Origin: Pseudomonas sp. CC120222-01a
GTDB lineage: Bacteria; Pseudomonadota; Gammaproteobacteria; Pseudomonadales; Pseudomonadaceae
Direction of reading: 5' to 3'
Assembly: GCF_003097235.1 (NCBI RefSeq)
Contig: NZ_QEQQ01000016.1
Coordinates: 1 to 64,000 of the forward strand
Length of the DNA stretch: 64,000 nucleotides
The stretch's first letter is position 1. Each line of letters starts with the position of its first letter. The position numbers and the translations under genes were made by a program. The notes beneath the pieces are model-generated. The model did no database searches, had not been told where the DNA came from, and saw nothing but the letters and a program-made list of their open reading frames with translations. Positions 60,647 through 64,000 of this stretch are shown piece by piece.

Positions 60647-62566
60647 ATGAAATCTGCAAATCCGTTCTGGCGCCGGGCCAAGCTGCCCCTGGCCGTCAGC
60701 CTTGCTTCCACGCTCGCAAGTCCTGCTTTCGCTGTCAGTTTCAACATTGGTGAAATCGAAGGCCAGTTCGACTCGTCGCTCTCCGTCGGCGCCAGCTGGT
60801 CCACTGCCAATCCCAACCAGAACCTGATTGGTGCCAACAACGGCGGCAAGGGCCTGTCGCAGACCTCTGACGACGGCCACCTGAACTTCAAGAAGGGCGA
60901 GACCTTCTCGAAGATCTTCAAAGGCATCCATGACCTTGAACTGAAGTACGGCGACACCGGTGTGTTCGTACGTGGCAAGTACTGGTACGACTTCGAGCTG
61001 AAAGACGAAAACCGCGAATTCAAGGATATCAGCGACTCCAACCGCAAGGAAGGCGCCAAGTCGGCAGGTTCGGAACTGCTCGATGCCTTCGTCTACCACA
61101 ACTACGCGATCGGCGATCAGCCGGGCTCGGTGCGCCTGGGCAAGCAGGTGGTGAGCTGGGGCGAAAGTACCTTCATCGGCGGCGGCATCAACGCGATCAA
61201 CCCGATCGACGTTTCGGCGTTTCGTCGCCCGGGTGCCGAGATCAAGGAAGGCCTGATCCCGGTCAACATGTTCTACGTGTCGCAAAGCCTTACCGACAAC
61301 CTGTCGGCCGAAGGCTTCTACCAGATCGAGTGGGACCAGACGGTTGTCGACAACTGCGGCACGTTCTTCTCCCAGCCCGACGTGATCGCCGATGGTTGCA
61401 ACAACAACCTGGCGGTGCTCGCCACGAAAAACTCGCTGACCAGCCGCCTTGGGCCGCTGGCGACCCCGGTAAACAACACCCTGGCCGCTCGCGGCGTGAC
61501 CTACGGCAACCCAGACGAAGGGGTGATCGTGCGTCGCGGCGCGGATCGCGATGCGCGCGACAGCGGGCAGTTCGGTGTCGCCCTGCGCTACATGTTCGAG
61601 CCGCTCAACACCGAGTTTGGTGGCTACTTCATGAACTATCACAGCCGTGCGCCCATTTTCAGTGGTCGCGGCGCAGACGCCCAGTTCTACAGCACCACCG
61701 GCCTGGCCGGCGCGCTGGTCAGGGCGGGGGTACCGGCTGGCGCGTTGGCCAATCTGCTGCCGAGCCTGATGCCGCTGCAGGTTGCAGGCAACTCCAGCTA
61801 CTACGTCGAATATCCGGAAGACATCCGCCTGTATGGCCTGAGCTTCTCGACCACGCTGCCCACCGGCACCGCCTGGAGCGGGGAAATCAGCTACCGGCCG
61901 AATGCCCCGGTGCAGCTCAATACCACCGATATCCTCTACTCGGGCCTGACCCCGCTCAACCCCAACGTGTCCGTACTGCAAGGCACTCCGGGTGCCGACC
62001 AGCCGGGCTACCGCCGCAAGGAAATCACCCAGCTGCAGACCACGTTCACCCACTTCTTCGACCAGGTGATGGGCGCGGAGCGGCTGACCATGGTCGGCGA
62101 AGTCGGCTGGACCCACGTCGGCGGTCTGGAAAGCACTTCCAAGGCGCGTTACGGGCGTGACCCGGTGTTCGGCCCGGGCCCGTTGCCCAATGGCCAATGT
62201 GAGGCGCTCAACACCAGCACCCTGGGTACCTCCAATGCCAACAACGTGTCGCGCTACTGCGAAAACGACGGTTACACCACCGCCGATTCCTGGGGTTACC
62301 GCGTCCGTGCGATCTGGGACTACAACAACGTCCTTGCCGGGGTGAACCTGCGCCCGAGCGTAGCCTGGTCCCATGACGTCGATGGTTATTCGCCAGGCCC
62401 GGGCGGCAACTTCGAGGAAGGGCGCAAGGCGATCAGCCTGGGCCTGGACGCGGAGTATCAGCAGACCTATACCGCCAGCCTGTCGTACACCACCTTCTTC
62501 GACGGCAAGTACAGCACTGTGGATGATCGCGACTTCGTCGCCCTCAGCTTCGGCGTGAACTTCTAA
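60647..62566 (+). CDS. DUF1302 outer-membrane-type beta-barrel protein
   Basis: 639 residues with a signal peptide ending PAFAV (AXA-like site). The rest is rich in alternating beta strands with aromatic residues, ending in FVALSFGVNF, a C-terminal Phe as in outer membrane barrels. DUF1302 proteins usually pair with DUF1329 proteins and are thought to help transport or surface handling of lipophilic substrates. RBS tggag. Confidence 0.88.
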   Translation: MKSANPFWRRAKLPLAVSLASTLASPAFAVSFNIGEIEGQFDSSLSVGASWSTANPNQNLIGANNGGKGLSQTSDDGHLNFKKGETFSKIFKGIHDLELKYGDTGVFVRGKYWYDFELKDENREFKDISDSNRKEGAKSAGSELLDAFVYHNYAIGDQPGSVRLGKQVVSWGESTFIGGGINAINPIDVSAFRRPGAEIKEGLIPVNMFYVSQSLTDNLSAEGFYQIEWDQTVVDNCGTFFSQPDVIADGCNNNLAVLATKNSLTSRLGPLATPVNNTLAARGVTYGNPDEGVIVRRGADRDARDSGQFGVALRYMFEPLNTEFGGYFMNYHSRAPIFSGRGADAQFYSTTGLAGALVRAGVPAGALANLLPSLMPLQVAGNSSYYVEYPEDIRLYGLSFSTTLPTGTAWSGEISYRPNAPVQLNTTDILYSGLTPLNPNVSVLQGTPGADQPGYRRKEITQLQTTFTHFFDQVMGAERLTMVGEVGWTHVGGLESTSKARYGRDPVFGPGPLPNGQCEALNTSTLGTSNANNVSRYCENDGYTTADSWGYRVRAIWDYNNVLAGVNLRPSVAWSHDVDGYSPGPGGNFEEGRKAISLGLDAEYQQTYTASLSYTTFFDGKYSTVDDRDFVALSFGVNF

Positions 62567-62591
62567 GAACACTGATCCAGGACGACACGAG

Positions 62592-63956
62592 ATGAACAAG
62601 ACCAGAAGTCTGTTGCAAGCCGGTGTACTGGGCCTGTCCCTGCTGGCGACCAGCGTCATGGCTGCGGTTTCCGCCGATGAGGCGGCAAAACTTGGCAGCA
62701 CCCTGACCCCGATGGGTGCGGAAAAGGCCGGCAACGCCGACGGCTCGATCGGCCCGTGGGAGCCGCTGTCGAAGACTGCAGGCAGCGTCGATGCCAAGGG
62801 TTTCCTGTCTGACCCGTACGGCAGCGACAAGCCGCTGTTCACCATCACCGCGCAGAATGCCGATCAGTACAAGGACAAGCTCTCGCCGGGCCAGCTGGCG
62901 ATGCTCAAGCGTTACCCGGATACCTTCAAGATCCCGGTCTACAAGACCCACCGTGGCTCCACGGTGCCTGACGATGTGTTCGCCGCGATCAAGAAGAACG
63001 CTACCGCGACCACTCTGGTCGAAGGCGGCAACGGCCTGAACAACTTCCAGACTGCCGTGCCTTTCCCGATCCCGAAAAGCGGCCTGGAAGTGATCTGGAA
63101 CCACATCACCCGCTACCGCGGCGGCAGCGTCACCCGCCTGGTCACCCAGGCCACGCCGCAGCAGAACGGGTCGTACAGCCTGGTGTACTTCCAGGACCAG
63201 TTCGTGTTCCGCGACCGGATGAAGGACTACGACCCGAACAACCCGGGCAACATCCTGTTCTACTTCAAGCAGGAGGTGACTGCTCCGGCACGCCTGGCCG
63301 GTACCGTGCTGCTGGTTCACGAGACCCTCGACCAGGTCAAGGAACCGCGCAAGGCATGGATCTACAACGCCGGCCAGCGCCGTGTGCGCCAGGCCCCACA
63401 GGTGTCGTACGACGGCCCGGGTACCGCCGCCGATGGCCTGCGTACCTCGGACAACCTGGACATGTACAACGGCGCGCCGGACCGCTACGACTGGAAGCTC
63501 GAGGGCAAGAAGGAGCTGTACATCGCCTCCAACGCCTTCAAGCTGGATGACCCGAAGCTCAAGTACGCCGACATCCTCAAGGCCGGGCACATCAACCAGG
63601 ACCTGTCTCGCTACGAGCTGCGCCGCGTCTGGCACGTGGTCGCGACGCTGAAGCCGGGCCAGCGGCACATCTACGCCAAGCGTGACTTCTACATCGACGA
63701 AGATACCTGGCAAGCTGCGGTGATCGACCAGTATGACGGCCGCGGCCAGCTGTGGCGCGTGTCCGAGGCCCATGCCCAGCCGTACTACAACGTGCAGGTG
63801 CCGTGGTACACCCTTGAAGCCATCTACGACCTGCAGTCGGGCCGCTACCTGGCCCTGGGCATGAAGAACGAAGAGAAGCGTGCCTACGACTTCGGCTTCA
63901 GTGCCAGCAAGGCCGATTTCCAGCCAGCCGCCCTGCGCCAGTCGGGTATCCGCTAA
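62592..63956 (+). CDS. DUF1329 exported protein
   Basis: 454 residues from ATG 62592, with a signal peptide ending SVMAAVSA. DUF1329 members are periplasmic LolA/LolB-like lipid-binding barrels. It starts 25 nt after the DUF1302 stop, so the two form an operon, with the acyl-CoA ligase upstream likely in the same process. Confidence 0.88.
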   Translation: MNKTRSLLQAGVLGLSLLATSVMAAVSADEAAKLGSTLTPMGAEKAGNADGSIGPWEPLSKTAGSVDAKGFLSDPYGSDKPLFTITAQNADQYKDKLSPGQLAMLKRYPDTFKIPVYKTHRGSTVPDDVFAAIKKNATATTLVEGGNGLNNFQTAVPFPIPKSGLEVIWNHITRYRGGSVTRLVTQATPQQNGSYSLVYFQDQFVFRDRMKDYDPNNPGNILFYFKQEVTAPARLAGTVLLVHETLDQVKEPRKAWIYNAGQRRVRQAPQVSYDGPGTAADGLRTSDNLDMYNGAPDRYDWKLEGKKELYIASNAFKLDDPKLKYADILKAGHINQDLSRYELRRVWHVVATLKPGQRHIYAKRDFYIDEDTWQAAVIDQYDGRGQLWRVSEAHAQPYYNVQVPWYTLEAIYDLQSGRYLALGMKNEEKRAYDFGFSASKADFQPAALRQSGIR

Positions 63957-64000
63957 GCTGAAAACCTGCAACTCCGTGTGACCCTCCCAGAACGCCCCGG

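Noticed and set aside
60500..62848. 782-codon minus-strand frame over DUF1302
   Set aside because: Antisense shadow; composition is not protein-like and the plus strand encodes a convincing barrel with signal peptide.
1..64000. CRISPR arrays
   Set aside because: Repeats seen are REP-type inverted pairs; no regularly spaced direct repeats and no cas genes.

Overview
The window is a GC-rich chromosomal segment of a Pseudomonas of the P. putida group. This is inferred from gene order, from codon use, and from many copies of the short P. putida-type REP palindrome. The order ychF-pth-rplY-prs-tRNA(Gln)-ispE-lolB-TPR | hemA-prfA-prmC-moeB-murI-pagL-phrB-merR-hemH-uraA-upp-hpt-mqo is the conserved Pseudomonas core order (I recall the same order in P. 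aeruginosa around PA4673 to PA4640 and in P. putida KT2440 around PP_0719 to PP_0766).

Layout. 1-390: the 3' end of an IS110-type insertion sequence whose right edge abuts a broken REP. 422-3933: ada and a large MscS-type channel. 4045-8980 (minus): a DUF3422 membrane protein and an NTF2-like / NCS1 permease / aldehyde dehydrogenase operon. 9175-12383: a Fic enzyme, a CorA-like transporter, a possible 22-residue peptide and ppk2. 12419-18353: a KefC-like antiporter, an AI-2E-family protein and a three-gene efflux pump. 18390-20111: a SulP transporter. 20414-27202 (minus): translation, nucleotide and envelope housekeeping genes with a tRNA-Gln.

27267-31312 (minus) is the main accessory region: two tandem copies of an orphan type VI secretion cassette (hcp, effector, immunity) placed between the normally adjacent TPR-lipoprotein gene and hemA. 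The effector N-termini are almost identical and the C-termini and immunity genes have diverged. The downstream hcp has an in-frame nonsense codon and has lost its ribosome binding site.

31789-37139: the hemA-prfA-prmC-moeB-murI run plus a PagL lipid A deacylase. 37197-43370: a photolyase / MerR (LitR/CarH-like) cluster with matching palindromic operators, probably a light-response regulon. 43384-50001: hemH, uracil and purine salvage, small conserved genes and mqo. 50002-60317: small conserved genes, an acyltransferase, an SRAP (YedK/HMCES-like) protein whose catalytic Asn and His appear swapped, an M48 protease, a Mn-exporter gene behind a yybP-ykoY riboswitch, rsmC, a hydroxyacid dehydrogenase and a fatty acyl-CoA ligase. 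60647-63956: a DUF1302/DUF1329 pair typically linked to lipid or ester uptake.

Most of the window is ordinary core genome. The items most worth a second look are the duplicated T6SS cassettes, the variant SRAP active site, the putative light operators, the REP-targeted IS end, the 22-residue ORF with its downstream hairpin, and unexplained palindromes in the 600-bp gap upstream of mqo. All functional calls rest on sequence reading and recalled family knowledge; no database search was run.
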